Of a stretch of DNA of 64,000 nucleotides, positions 16,446 through 24,788 are shown piece by piece; the stretch's first letter is position 1; each line of letters starts with the position of its first letter. The position numbers and the translations under genes were made by a program. The notes beneath the pieces are model-generated. The model made no database searches and was not told where the DNA came from. It was given only the letters and a program-made list of their open reading frames with translations. Source of the DNA: Bradyrhizobium_A sp052115025. GTDB lineage: Bacteria; Pseudomonadota; Alphaproteobacteria; Rhizobiales; Xanthobacteraceae. The stretch covers positions 310,001-374,000 of the forward strand of contig NZ_JBFRFW010000003.1 in NCBI RefSeq assembly GCF_052115025.1, read 5' to 3'.

Positions 16446-16477
16446 AGGATAGGTTCTGCTGATAGATGCGGCGGCGG

Positions 16478-16927
16478 TCAGCGGATCGCCGCCAGCCCTT
16501 CGCGGGCGAGCTGATCGACACGCTCGTTCTCGACATGGCCGGCATGGCCCTTGACCCAATGGAAGCGCACCTCGTGCTGCTTCAGCGCGGCATCCAGCCG
16601 CTGCCACAGGTCGACATTCTTCACCGGCTTCTTGTCCGCGGTGCGCCAGCCGTTCTTCTTCCAGCCGTGAATCCAGCTGGTAATGCCCTGGCGCACATAC
16701 TGGCTGTCGGTGGTGAGGTCGACCACCGCCGGACGCTTGAGCGCCTCCAGCGCCGAGATCGCCGCCATCAACTCCATGCGGTTGTTGGTGGTGTCGCGCT
16801 CGCCGCCCTTCAATTCCTTCTCCTGCTCGCCGTAGCGCAGCAGCACGCCCCAGCCGCCCGGCCCGGGATTGCCCGAGCAGGCGCCGTCGGTGAAAATCGT
16901 CACATGCGGCCGCGCCGTATCGCTCAT
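16478..16927 (-). CDS. rnhA: Ribonuclease HI
   Basis: The 149-residue protein is RNase HI over its full length. The catalytic acidic residues are present: D14 in 'FTDGACSGNPGPGG', E52 in 'NRMELMA', D74 in 'TTDSQYV' and D138 in 'ERVDQLA', with the basic handle 'WIHGWKKNGWRTA'. It cleaves the RNA strand of RNA-DNA hybrids. The ATG at 16927 overlaps the stop of thrB by four bases (ATGA), so the genes are translationally coupled. The order ispH-thrB-rnhA is a common alphaproteobacterial block. Confidence 0.96.
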   Translation of the reverse strand: MSDTARPHVTIFTDGACSGNPGPGGWGVLLRYGEQEKELKGGERDTTNNRMELMAAISALEALKRPAVVDLTTDSQYVRQGITSWIHGWKKNGWRTADKKPVKNVDLWQRLDAALKQHEVRFHWVKGHAGHVENERVDQLAREGLAAIR

Positions 16928-17901
16928 GCGCCCGCTCCCGTCTCGATGCCGTAGTCGCCGATGCTGTTGACGCCCTGATGGAAGCGCAGCTTGCGCAGGT
17001 ATTCCTGCGGATCCTTCGGCTTGACCAATGCACCCGGCGGCACGTTGAGCCAGTCGACGAAGCGCGTCAGCAGAAAGCGCATGGCCGCCCCCCGCGCGAG
17101 CAACGGCAGCGCGTTCTGCTCCGCTGCAGACAGCGGCCGCACACGGTTGTAGCCGTTGAGGAAGGCACGCGCCTTGGTGACGTTGAAGGAGTGATCGATC
17201 TCGAAGCACCAGGCGTTGAGGCAGATCGCGACGTCATAGGCGAGGATATCGTTGCAGGCGAAATAGAAGTCGATCAGGCCCGAGAGCTGCTCGCCGAGGA
17301 ACAGCACATTATCGGGAAACAGGTCGGCATGGATCACGCCGGTCGGCAGCGTCCGCGGCCAGGCGTGCTCGAGATCGTCGAGCTCCCTGGCCAGCAGCGC
17401 CCGCGCGCCGGCCTGCAGCTCGTCGGCCCGCGACTCCACGGCAGCGAACAACGGCCGCCAGCCCGCCAGCGACAGTGCGTTCGGCCGCGTCATGGTGAAG
17501 TCGGCGCCCGCCAGATGCATTTGCGCAAGCGCGCCGCCGACAGCGGCGCAGTGCTGCACGTTCGGCCGGCGCGGCCACACGCCCTCGACGAAATCGATGA
17601 TCGCCGCTGGACGGCCGGCCAGCGTGCCCAGCGCCTCCCCGCCCCGCGTCAGCACCGGCTGCATGCAGCGCAGGCCGTGACCGGCGAGATGGGTCATGAG
17701 GCCGAGGAAGAACGGCAGGTCGCGCGCGTCGACCCGCTTCTCGTACAGCGTCAGGATGAAATAACCGCGTGAGGTGTGCAGCAGGAAGTTCGAGTTCTCG
17801 ACGCCCTCGGCGATGCCCTTGTAGGACAGCAGATCGCCGATGTCGTAGCGCGACAGGAACTCCGCGAGCTCCTCGGCGGACACGTCCGTGTAGACCGCCA
17901 T
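16924..17901 (-). CDS. thrB: Homoserine kinase, aminoglycoside-phosphotransferase-fold type
   Basis: The 325-residue protein starts 'MAVYTDVSAEELAEFLSRYD' and shows 'GVENSNFLLHT' (nucleotide-loop region), 'HADLFPDNVLF' (catalytic loop with D194-type aspartate), and 'GLIDFYFACND' (metal-binding aspartate). These are the marks of the ThrB type found in alphaproteobacteria and Pseudomonas, which differs from the GHMP kinase of Escherichia coli. It phosphorylates L-homoserine with ATP in threonine biosynthesis. It lies six bases after ispH and overlaps rnhA by four bases, forming one transcript. Confidence 0.95.
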   Translation of the reverse strand: MAVYTDVSAEELAEFLSRYDIGDLLSYKGIAEGVENSNFLLHTSRGYFILTLYEKRVDARDLPFFLGLMTHLAGHGLRCMQPVLTRGGEALGTLAGRPAAIIDFVEGVWPRRPNVQHCAAVGGALAQMHLAGADFTMTRPNALSLAGWRPLFAAVESRADELQAGARALLARELDDLEHAWPRTLPTGVIHADLFPDNVLFLGEQLSGLIDFYFACNDILAYDVAICLNAWCFEIDHSFNVTKARAFLNGYNRVRPLSAAEQNALPLLARGAAMRFLLTRFVDWLNVPPGALVKPKDPQEYLRKLRFHQGVNSIGDYGIETGAGA

Positions 17902-17907
17902 GAAGAT

Positions 17908-18882
17908 TTACTCGACGGCGGTGGCTTGCCGCAGCGGACGCGGCAGCGGGAAGAACTCGGTCTCTTCCGCCGCGGTCACGGTCTCGACGCTCAGCTGGTA
18001 GTGCTCGGCGAACGCGCCCATGATCTCCTCGACGATCACCTCGGGCGCGGACGCGCCGGCGGTGATGCCGAGACGGGTGATGCCGTCGAACATGCTCCAG
18101 TCGAGCTCCGCGGCGCGCTGCACCAGCACCGCGCGCGGACAGCCCTCACGCTCGGCGACCTCACGCAGGCGCTGCGAGTTGGACGAGTTCGGCGAGCCGA
18201 CGACGACCATGGCGTCGACGAGATGCGCCACCTTCTTGACCGCGAGCTGGCGGTTGGTGGTGGCGTAGCAGATGTCTTCCTTGTGCGGGCCGGCGACGCC
18301 GGGGAAGCGCGCCTTCAGCGCCGCGACGATCTCGGCGGTGTCGTCGATCGAGAGCGTGGTCTGGGTGATGTAGGCGAGCTTGGACTCGTCCTTCGGCTCG
18401 AACGCGGCGACGTCCTCGACGGTCTCGATCAGCGACACGGCGCCGGCCGGCAGCTGGCCGAGCGTGCCCACCACCTCGGGATGGCCGGCATGGCCGATCA
18501 GGATGATCTCGCGGCCGCGCTTGAAATGGATTTCAGCCTCGCGGTGCACCTTGGTGACCAGCGGGCAGGTGGCGTCCAGTGAAAAGAAATTCCGCTTCTC
18601 CGCCTCGCTGGGAACTGCCTTGGGCACGCCATGGGCTGAGAACACCACAGGCGCGTCGGTATCCGGAATTTCCTCGAGCTCCTCGACGAAGATCGCGCCC
18701 TTGGCCCGCAGGCTCTCCACCACATAGCGGTTGTGAACGATCTCGTGCCGGACATAAACCGGGGCGCCATACAGCGCGAGTGCCCGTTCCACCGTATCGA
18801 TGGCCCTGACCACGCCGGCGCAGAAGCCGCGAGGAGAACAAAGGTAGACCTTGAGGGTCGGTTTGGCTGGCTGAGAGGGCAT
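17908..18882 (-). CDS. ispH: 4-hydroxy-3-methylbut-2-enyl diphosphate reductase
   Basis: The 324-residue protein carries the three cysteines that hold the iron-sulfur cluster: C21 in 'PRGFCAGV', C106 in 'DATCPLVTKVH' and C205 in 'DICYATTNRQ'. It makes IPP and DMAPP from HMBPP in the last step of the MEP isoprenoid pathway. The ATG at 18882 fits the family. An open frame runs further upstream to 19083, but those 67 residues do not resemble IspH. It heads the ispH-thrB-rnhA operon. The trcR gene diverges from it, with about 200 bases between. Confidence 0.96.
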   Translation of the reverse strand: MPSQPAKPTLKVYLCSPRGFCAGVVRAIDTVERALALYGAPVYVRHEIVHNRYVVESLRAKGAIFVEELEEIPDTDAPVVFSAHGVPKAVPSEAEKRNFFSLDATCPLVTKVHREAEIHFKRGREIILIGHAGHPEVVGTLGQLPAGAVSLIETVEDVAAFEPKDESKLAYITQTTLSIDDTAEIVAALKARFPGVAGPHKEDICYATTNRQLAVKKVAHLVDAMVVVGSPNSSNSQRLREVAEREGCPRAVLVQRAAELDWSMFDGITRLGITAGASAPEVIVEEIMGAFAEHYQLSVETVTAAEETEFFPLPRPLRQATAVE

Positions 18883-18989
18883 TTTTATCCCGGAATCTGG
18901 CCGGAAATGGCTAGTACGGAATTGGGCCGCTCTTGTGTCCGTGTCAAGGCCGATCGGCCCGGGAAACCGGCTCGCAGACACGCAAACCA

Positions 18990-19019
18990 TTGCAATTTTG
19001 CCCTCCGAGGGACTATATA
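18990..19019 (+). promoter_or_regulatory. Sigma-70-type promoter for trcR
   Basis: TTGCAA at 18990-18995 is followed after 18 bases by TATATA at 19014-19019, about 80 bases before the trcR start. The match to the consensus is good for this GC-rich genome. Confidence 0.6.
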
Positions 19020-19097
19020 AGCGCCAATTCCCGTCATCGCTGATGACCAATGGTTTCGCCCCCAAGACCGCTGGGCGAAGCACGAAGGAGATTTGCC

Positions 19098-19796
19098 ATG
19101 AGCAACGCCCCGCTGATGCCGAAAGCGACTGCCGTGTGGCTCGTCGACAATACCGCCCTGTCGTTCGATCAGGTCGCCGACTTCTGCAAGATGCACGTGC
19201 TGGAGATCCACGCCATCGCCGACGGCGACGCGGCCCAGGGCATCAAGGGCATGGACCCGATCTCGTCCGGTCAGCTCACCCGCGAGGAGATCGAGAAGGG
19301 TGAGAAGGATCCGGACTACCGCCTCAAGCTCGCCGAATCCAAGGTTCGCCTGCCGGAGGTGAAAAAGAAGAAGGGCCCGCGCTACACCCCGGTGTCGCGC
19401 CGCCACGAGCGCCCGAGCGCCATCCTGTGGCTGCTGCGCAGCCATCCGGAACTCAAGGACGCGCAGATCATGCGCCTTGTCGGCACCACCAAGACCACGA
19501 TCCAGAGCGTGCGCGACCGCACCCACTGGAACGCGTCGACGCTGACCCCGATGGACCCGGTGACCCTCGGCCTGTGCTCACAGATCGACCTCGACTTCGA
19601 GGTCCAGCGCGCCGCCAAGGAGAAGCCCGCGGTCGAGCAGTACGGCGGCGCTACCCTGCTGCCGGCCTCCGAGACCACCCGCAAGGACGCCGAGCCGGAG
19701 CACAGCGCGAGCCAGGACGATCTCGACGACGCTGCGGTGTTCGCCAAGCTCAAGACCATCGGCGGCAAGAAGCACGACGACGAAGACGAGGAGTGA
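19098..19796 (+). CDS. trcR: TrcR-type cell-cycle transcriptional regulator (DUF1013)
   Basis: The 232-residue protein matches DUF1013 along most of its length. It has 'ATAVWLVDNTALSFDQVADF', 'CKMHVLEIHAIADGD', 'PRYTPVSRRHERPSAILWLL' and 'RLVGTTKTTIQSVRDRTHW', the last being a helix-turn-helix-like block. In Caulobacter the family member is named transcriptional regulator of cell cycle, and it is broadly conserved in alphaproteobacteria. The C-terminal 50 residues are acidic and disordered. GAAGGAG seven bases before the ATG at 19098 sets the start. A promoter and a terminator frame it as a single gene. Confidence 0.88.
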   Translation: MSNAPLMPKATAVWLVDNTALSFDQVADFCKMHVLEIHAIADGDAAQGIKGMDPISSGQLTREEIEKGEKDPDYRLKLAESKVRLPEVKKKKGPRYTPVSRRHERPSAILWLLRSHPELKDAQIMRLVGTTKTTIQSVRDRTHWNASTLTPMDPVTLGLCSQIDLDFEVQRAAKEKPAVEQYGGATLLPASETTRKDAEPEHSASQDDLDDAAVFAKLKTIGGKKHDDEDEE

Positions 19797-19879
19797 GCGG
19801 CGGGCGGTCCCAGGGATCGCCACTGCACCGTCTCCGGGCGCGCATCATGGGCGCCGCCCTCATCCGATGAATATCATGA

Positions 19880-19908
19880 TGGCCGGGCTCGTCCCGGCCA
19901 TTTTCTTT
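19880..19908 (+). terminator. Rho-independent terminator after trcR
   Basis: TGGCCGGG (19880-19887) pairs with CCCGGCCA (19893-19900) around CTCGT and is followed by TTTTCTTT. Confidence 0.85.
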
Positions 19909-19930
19909 GACAGAGCGACAAGACGTGCGC

Positions 19931-19978
19931 CCAAAAATGGATCACCGGGCCTCGACGTTTCGTCGGCGGCCCGGTGAT
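19931..19978 (-). terminator. Terminator of the metNIQQ operon
   Basis: Read on the minus strand, an 11-base-pair stem joins 19968-19978 to 19941-19951, followed within three bases by a run of five T. It lies about 40 bases after the last metQ stop. Confidence 0.75.
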
Positions 19979-20016
19979 GATGCTGAAAGACAAAGCGACC
20001 GCTTCGTGAGCCCGCC

Positions 20017-20826
20017 TCACCACGCCGGCAGCACGGCGCCCTTGAACTTGGTGAGAATGAACTCCTTGATCTGCGGCGTCTGGTAGCTTTCCACCAGCGC
20101 CTTGACCCAGGGCTGATCCTTGTCGGCCGCGCGCACCGCGATCAGATTGGCGTAGGGGCCCTTGGGATCCTCGCGCAGGATCGCGTCCTTCACCGGATCG
20201 AGCCCTGCCTGCGTTGCGTAGTTGGTGTTGACGGCGGCGACATCGACGTCGTCGAGGGTGCGTGGGGTCTGCGCCGCATCGATCTCGGTGATCTTGAGCT
20301 TCTTGGGATTGTCGACGATGTCGGCGACGCTCGGCTTGAAGCCGACGCCGTCCTTGAGCTTCAGCACGCCCTTGTCCTGCAACAGCAACAGCACGCGCCC
20401 GCCATTGGTCGGATCGTTCGGAATCGCGAGCGACGCGCTCTGCGGCACCGCATCCCAGCTCTTGTATTTCTTCGAATAGAGCCCGATCGGAAAGTTCACG
20501 GTGTAGCCCACCGCCTCGATCCTGTAGCCGCGATCGGCCTTCTGGTTGTCGAGATACGGCTTGTGCTGGAACGAGTTGGCCTGCAGTTCGCCGGCCTCCA
20601 GCGCTGCGTTGGGCACGACATAGTCGGAGAACTCGATGATCTGGATGTCGAGGCCCTTCTGCGCCGCGATCGGCTTCACCGCCTCCATGATCTGCGCATG
20701 CGGTCCGGGCGTGACGCCGATCTTGATGGTCTTGCGGTCCTGTGCCGAAGCCGCAGCGGCGGCGCCGAGCAGGCCGATCGCCAGCGCACCGGCAGCAATC
20801 GACTGGATGAGATATCTGCGCGTCAT
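20017..20826 (-). CDS. metQ: MetQ-type methionine-binding periplasmic protein, copy 1 (NLPA family)
   Basis: The 269-residue protein has a signal peptide ending near 'AAAAASAQ' and the NLPA family core. Visible motifs are 'IKIGVTPGPHAQIMEAVKPIA', written here as 'IGVTPGPHAQIM', 'EFSDYVVPNAALEAGE', 'ANSFQHKPYLDNQ', 'AIPNDPTNGGRVL' and 'NTNYATQAGL'. It should bind D/L-methionine or a related compound for MetNI. There is no lipobox cysteine, so it is a soluble periplasmic protein rather than a lipoprotein. It is the last gene of the operon and lies 27 bases after a second metQ, with which it shares about half its residues by eye. Confidence 0.88.
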   Translation of the reverse strand: MTRRYLIQSIAAGALAIGLLGAAAAASAQDRKTIKIGVTPGPHAQIMEAVKPIAAQKGLDIQIIEFSDYVVPNAALEAGELQANSFQHKPYLDNQKADRGYRIEAVGYTVNFPIGLYSKKYKSWDAVPQSASLAIPNDPTNGGRVLLLLQDKGVLKLKDGVGFKPSVADIVDNPKKLKITEIDAAQTPRTLDDVDVAAVNTNYATQAGLDPVKDAILREDPKGPYANLIAVRAADKDQPWVKALVESYQTPQIKEFILTKFKGAVLPAW

Positions 20827-20853
20827 GGCATGATCCTTATGAGTTTCGTCCGC

Positions 20854-21630
20854 TCACCAGGTGGCGATGTAGCTGCCCTTGAAGCGGGTGTCGAGGAACT
20901 GGCGGACCGGCTCGGAATGATAGGCCGCGATCAGCTCCTTGACCCAGGGCTTGTCCTTGTCTTCCTCGCGCACCGCCAGGATGTTCACCCATGGGCCTTC
21001 CGCACTCTCGCGCGCCAGAGCGTCCTTGGCCGGATCAAGGCCCGCCTGCACCGCATAGTTGTTGTTGATGGAGACGAGGTCGACATCCTGCAGCGAACGC
21101 GGCAGCTGTGCCGCGTCAAGCTCGACGAAGCGCAGCTTCTTCGGGTTGTCGATGATGTCGGCGATCGTCGCGGTGACGCCGACACCATCCTTGAGCTTGA
21201 TCAACCCGTGCAGCGCCAGGATCTGCAGGCCGCGCGCGCCGTTGGTGGGATCGTTGGCGATCGCGACGGTGGCGCCCTGCGGCAGGTCGGCGAGCTTCTT
21301 GACCTTGATCGAATAGACGCCCTGGGGCGAGGCGATGGTGGTGGCGACCTTGACGATCTTCCAGTTGGTCTTGGAGATCTGGTTCTTGAGGTACGGCTCG
21401 TGCTGGAACGAGTTCGCTTCGATGTCCTTCTGCGCCAGCGCCTGGTTGGGAATGACATAGTCGGTGAACTCGATCACCTTGATGTCGAGGCCGCGCTCGG
21501 CGGCGACCTTGCGCACCACGTCCAACACTTCGGCATGGGGGCCGGCGGTGACGCCGACACGGATGGTCTCGGCCTTGGCGACGCCGATCAGCGCGGCGAG
21601 CGCGACAACGGTTGCGGTGACGATACGCAT
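20854..21630 (-). CDS. metQ: MetQ-type methionine-binding periplasmic protein, copy 2 (NLPA family)
   Basis: The 258-residue protein is a second NLPA-family binding protein with 'IRVGVTAGPHAEVLDVVRKV', 'EFTDYVIPNQALAQKD', 'ANSFQHEPYLKNQ', 'AIANDPTNGARGLQ' and 'NNNYAVQAGLDPAKD'. The signal peptide ends near 'GVAKA', again with no lipobox. It lies 25 bases after metI and 27 before the other metQ. Two tandem receptors for one ABC importer suggest different ligand ranges, for example L-methionine against D-methionine, oxidised methionine or a sulfur compound. That is an inference. Confidence 0.88.
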   Translation of the reverse strand: MRIVTATVVALAALIGVAKAETIRVGVTAGPHAEVLDVVRKVAAERGLDIKVIEFTDYVIPNQALAQKDIEANSFQHEPYLKNQISKTNWKIVKVATTIASPQGVYSIKVKKLADLPQGATVAIANDPTNGARGLQILALHGLIKLKDGVGVTATIADIIDNPKKLRFVELDAAQLPRSLQDVDLVSINNNYAVQAGLDPAKDALARESAEGPWVNILAVREEDKDKPWVKELIAAYHSEPVRQFLDTRFKGSYIATW

Positions 21631-21655
21631 GATTGGCAGGTCCTCGTGACGGAGA

Positions 21656-22321
21656 TCAAGAACGGCGGGAGCGCTTGTCGAGCCGGCGCGCGAGAGTGTC
21701 GCCGATGCTCTGCACGCCCTGCACCAGCGCGATCAGCACCAGCACCACGACGAGCATGACGTCGGGCATGAAGCGCTGGTAGCCATAGCGGATGCCGAGG
21801 TCGCCGAGGCCGCCACCGCCCACCGCGCCGACCATGGCGGAGTAGCCGATCAGGCTGACGAGGGTGAGGGTCAGCGCCAGCGTGACCGCCGGCAGCGCTT
21901 CGGGCAGCAGCACCTTGCGCACGATCTGCAGCGGGCTGGCGCCGAACGCGCGCGCCGCCTCGATCAGGCCCTGGTCGACCTCGCGCACCGCGGCTTCGAC
22001 GACTCGGGCAATGAACGGCACCGCCGCGATGGTCAGCGGCACGGTGGCCGCCGCGGTGCCGATCGAGGTGCCTGCGATCAGCCGTGTCAGCGGCACGATC
22101 GCGACCACCAGGATGATGAACGGCGTCGAACGGGTGGCGTTGACCACGAGGCCGACGAGGCGGTTGGCGACCGGCGCGGGCAACAGCTCGCCGGCGCGGC
22201 TGGTGGCGAGAAAGATGCCGAGCGGCAGGCCGATGAGCGTGCCGAACAGGCCGGCCAGCGCCACCATGCGCAAGGTGTCGAGGGTCGACCAGCCGATCAT
22301 GGCCAGAAGTTCAGGCGACAT
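21656..22321 (-). CDS. metI: Methionine ABC transporter permease
   Basis: The 221-residue protein has five predicted membrane helices and the permease coupling motif 'EAARAFGASPLQIVRKVLLPEA'-type EAA loop near 121-142 (here 'EAARAFGASP' and 'VLLPEALPAV'). It starts 'MSPELLAMIGWSTLDTLRMV' and keeps 'NATRSTPFIILVVAIVP', a MetI hallmark. It forms a homodimer in the inner membrane with MetN. Its start overlaps the end of metN by 11 bases, which indicates coupled translation. Confidence 0.94.
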   Translation of the reverse strand: MSPELLAMIGWSTLDTLRMVALAGLFGTLIGLPLGIFLATSRAGELLPAPVANRLVGLVVNATRSTPFIILVVAIVPLTRLIAGTSIGTAAATVPLTIAAVPFIARVVEAAVREVDQGLIEAARAFGASPLQIVRKVLLPEALPAVTLALTLTLVSLIGYSAMVGAVGGGGLGDLGIRYGYQRFMPDVMLVVVLVLIALVQGVQSIGDTLARRLDKRSRRS

Positions 22322-23420
22322 AGCCGAGCTGCTCCACGGTGTTGCCGCCGGCCGCGAGCTGGGCGGCGATCTGCGTCACCTGCTCGGGCAAGGCGGGAAT
22401 GGCGACGATCAGGGTGCCGAACGGATGACCCGAGATCATCTCGACCTGGCCATGTAGGATATTCACATCGACATCGAATTGGCGGGTAAGCTGCGACAGC
22501 AGCGGCTGGCTTGCCTCATGGCCGCGGAACGACAGCCGCAGCACGGCCTGGCCGCCTGTGGCCGGCCGCTCCGCGACGAGCTGGTCCTGCAGCCATTCCG
22601 GCACATGACTGCCGGTGACCGAGCCGACGAAACGTTGCGTCACCTCGTGGCGCGGCGAGGCGAACACCTCGAAGGTCGCGCCTTCTTCAACGATGCGTCC
22701 CTGCTCCAGCACGGCGACGCGATCGGCGAGCGCCTTCACCACCGCCATCTCGTGGGTGATGAACAGGATGGTGAGGTTGAGGTCCTTGTTGATCCGCTTG
22801 AGCAGCGCGAGAATCTGGTCGGTGGTTTCGGGATCGAGCGCCGAAGTCGCCTCGTCCGACAGCAGCACTTTCGGACTGGTGGCGAGCGCACGGGCAATGC
22901 CGACGCGCTGCTTCTGACCGCCCGACAGCTCCGACGGATAGCGATCACGCTTGTCGGCTAGGCCAACCATGTCGAGCAGCGGCAGCACGGTCTTGGCGAT
23001 GTCGCGCTTGGCGACGCCGGCGATCTCCAGCGGCAGCGCGATGTTGTCGAACGCGGTGCGCGACGACAGCAGGTTGAAGTGCTGGAAGATCATGCCGATC
23101 GAACGGCGCGCGGCGCGCAGCCCACGCTCGTCGAGCGCGGTGATGTCGGTGCCGTTGACCACGACGCGACCGTTCGTCGGCCGTTCCAGGCCGTTGATGA
23201 GGCGGATCAGCGACGACTTGCCGGCGCCGCTGCGGCCGATGACCCCGACGATGGCGCCATCGGGCACCACGAGATTGATGTCGCGCAGCGCCACCACCGC
23301 CGCGCTGTCGCCGCGCGCCGCATAGGTCTTGCCGACCCCTTCGATCTCGATGCCCGCCGCGATCTGGCGGGTCGCAGTCTCCACAGGCACCCCCGTCTGT
23401 CGGGGCCAAGGCGCATTCAT
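22311..23420 (-). CDS. metN: Methionine ABC transporter ATP-binding protein
   Basis: The 369-residue ATPase has Walker A 'GRSGAGKS' (62-69), signature 'LSGGQ' (165-169) and Walker B 'VLLSDE' (185-190). 'THEMAVVKALADRVAVLEQGRI' follows, here with H-loop histidine in 'FITHEM'. The C-terminal 80 residues form the NIL/ACT-like domain ('LRLSFRGHEASQPLLSQLTR'), which in MetN binds methionine and inhibits transport when methionine is plentiful. This identifies it as MetN rather than a general amino-acid ATPase. The first 20 residues are an extra leader. It heads the metN-metI-metQ-metQ operon. No SAM-II riboswitch could be recognised upstream. Confidence 0.94.
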   Translation of the reverse strand: MNAPWPRQTGVPVETATRQIAAGIEIEGVGKTYAARGDSAAVVALRDINLVVPDGAIVGVIGRSGAGKSSLIRLINGLERPTNGRVVVNGTDITALDERGLRAARRSIGMIFQHFNLLSSRTAFDNIALPLEIAGVAKRDIAKTVLPLLDMVGLADKRDRYPSELSGGQKQRVGIARALATSPKVLLSDEATSALDPETTDQILALLKRINKDLNLTILFITHEMAVVKALADRVAVLEQGRIVEEGATFEVFASPRHEVTQRFVGSVTGSHVPEWLQDQLVAERPATGGQAVLRLSFRGHEASQPLLSQLTRQFDVDVNILHGQVEMISGHPFGTLIVAIPALPEQVTQIAAQLAAGGNTVEQLGYVA

Positions 23421-23788
23421 CGCGGAACCGGCTTTCGTCGTCTGACGCTGGAAATGGCGGATTTATTGCTGTTCTTCGCTTATCCAGAAACAGTTGACGC
23501 TGCAATGCACCCAAGCCACAAAGCAATACAACGACTGCGGTTTTTGCCGCAGCGATCAATTTCTTTCAAGCAGTGAACAGCCGGCAACGCGCGTATCCTA
23601 CGCACATATCCGGCGATTTCAGCACCTGCGCAGTCGCCGTGCAAACGGTGCTCGCAGCGGCTCTTCCCCGCCCAAAATACCGCGAGGGGCGCATTTTCCA
23701 GCAACGCGCGCCCGCACAGGACAAACCTGCCCGCGGCTCGGCCCAAAATGGCAACTCAGTCTCGCAGGCGTCACTTAGAGTTGCGGCC
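23421..23788. other. Divergent regulatory gap between metN and the sulfonate-type binding protein
   Basis: No gene is seen in these 368 bases. They hold the outward promoters of metN and of the binding-protein gene. A small hairpin joins CTGCGG (23535-23540) to CCGCAG (23547-23552) with a T-rich loop. No consensus promoter or known riboswitch pattern was convincing. The stretch is locally A+T-rich near 23460-23580, as expected for promoters. Confidence 0.5.
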
Positions 23789-24763
23789 ATGATCATCCGC
23801 TATGCCCGTACTCTTCTCGCCGTCTGGTTGCTTCTCTTTGGCGCTTCGCACACCGCTGCTTTCGCCGACAGCGCCAAGCCCGCCGATCAGATCCGCATCG
23901 GCCTGCAGAAATCCTCGACACTGATCGCGATCCTGCGCGCCAATGGCGAGCTCGAGAAGGCGCTCGCGCCGCTCGGGGTCAAGGTGTCGTGGCACGAGTT
24001 CTCGAGCGGCCTGCCGCTGCTGGAATCGCTCGGCGTCGGCAACCTCGATTTCGGCGCCGACGTCGCCGACACCGTGCCGATCTTCGCGCAGGCCGCGGGC
24101 TCGAAGCTGGTCTATGTGGCGGAGGAAAGCGCCTCGCCCGCGGCGCAGGCCATCCTCGTCGCCGGGAATTCGCCGATCGCATCGCTTGCCGATCTCAAGG
24201 GCAAGACGGTCGCCGTCACCAAGGGCGCGGGCAGCCACTACCTGCTGCTCGCCGCGCTTGGCAAGGCCAGCCTCACCTTCAAGGACATCACCCCGGCCTA
24301 TCTTGCGCCGGCCGACGGCCGCGCCGCCTTCGTCACCGACAAGGTCGCGGCCTGGGTGGCGTGGGATCCGTTTCTCACCAGCGCGCAGCAGCAGTCCGGC
24401 GCACGCGTGCTCACCGATGGCAGCGGCGGGCTCGCGAGCTACAAGCGCTACTATCTCGCCTCCGAAACCTTCACGGATCGCCGCGACGACGTGCTAAACG
24501 TCGTGTACGCAAAGCTGCGGGACACCGGCGCATGGGTGAAGGCACATCCGAAGGAGGCGGCGAAGCTCCTGGCCGATCTCTGGGGCATCGACGCGGCAAC
24601 GGTCGAGACCGCCAATGGCCATCGCAGCTACGGCGTCGGCGCGGTGACGCCGGACAAACTGTCCGAACAGCAGAAGATCGCCGACGCCTTCTTCAGCGAA
24701 GGCCTGATCCCGCGCAAACTCGACACCGCGGCGGTGAGAATCTGGACACCCAAAGCGCCGTGA
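23789..24763 (+). CDS. Sulfonate/taurine-type ABC transporter substrate-binding protein
   Basis: The 324-residue protein has a signal peptide ending near 'TAAFA' and the SsuA/TauA family core. Visible parts are 'IRIGLQKSSTLIAILRANGELEKAL', here as 'IGLQKSSTLIAIL', 'WHEFSSGLPLLESLGVGNLD', 'FGADVADTVPIFAQAAG', 'GKTVAVTKGAGSHYLL' and 'VAAWVAWDPFL'. Such proteins bind alkanesulfonates, taurine or similar compounds in the periplasm. No permease or ATPase gene is adjacent on this strand, so the receptor is an orphan or its partners lie elsewhere. A COG4529 flavoprotein gene follows after 25 bases. The ATG at 23789 fits the signal peptide. A longer open frame begins at 23573. Confidence 0.87.
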   Translation: MIIRYARTLLAVWLLLFGASHTAAFADSAKPADQIRIGLQKSSTLIAILRANGELEKALAPLGVKVSWHEFSSGLPLLESLGVGNLDFGADVADTVPIFAQAAGSKLVYVAEESASPAAQAILVAGNSPIASLADLKGKTVAVTKGAGSHYLLLAALGKASLTFKDITPAYLAPADGRAAFVTDKVAAWVAWDPFLTSAQQQSGARVLTDGSGGLASYKRYYLASETFTDRRDDVLNVVYAKLRDTGAWVKAHPKEAAKLLADLWGIDAATVETANGHRSYGVGAVTPDKLSEQQKIADAFFSEGLIPRKLDTAAVRIWTPKAP

Positions 24764-24788
24764 CAGCAGTGCGCGGCGCAGTGCCAGC

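Noticed and set aside
23421..23560. SAM-II or other S-adenosylmethionine riboswitch before metN
   Set aside because: The expected conserved stem-pseudoknot sequences could not be found. Only a six-base-pair hairpin is present.
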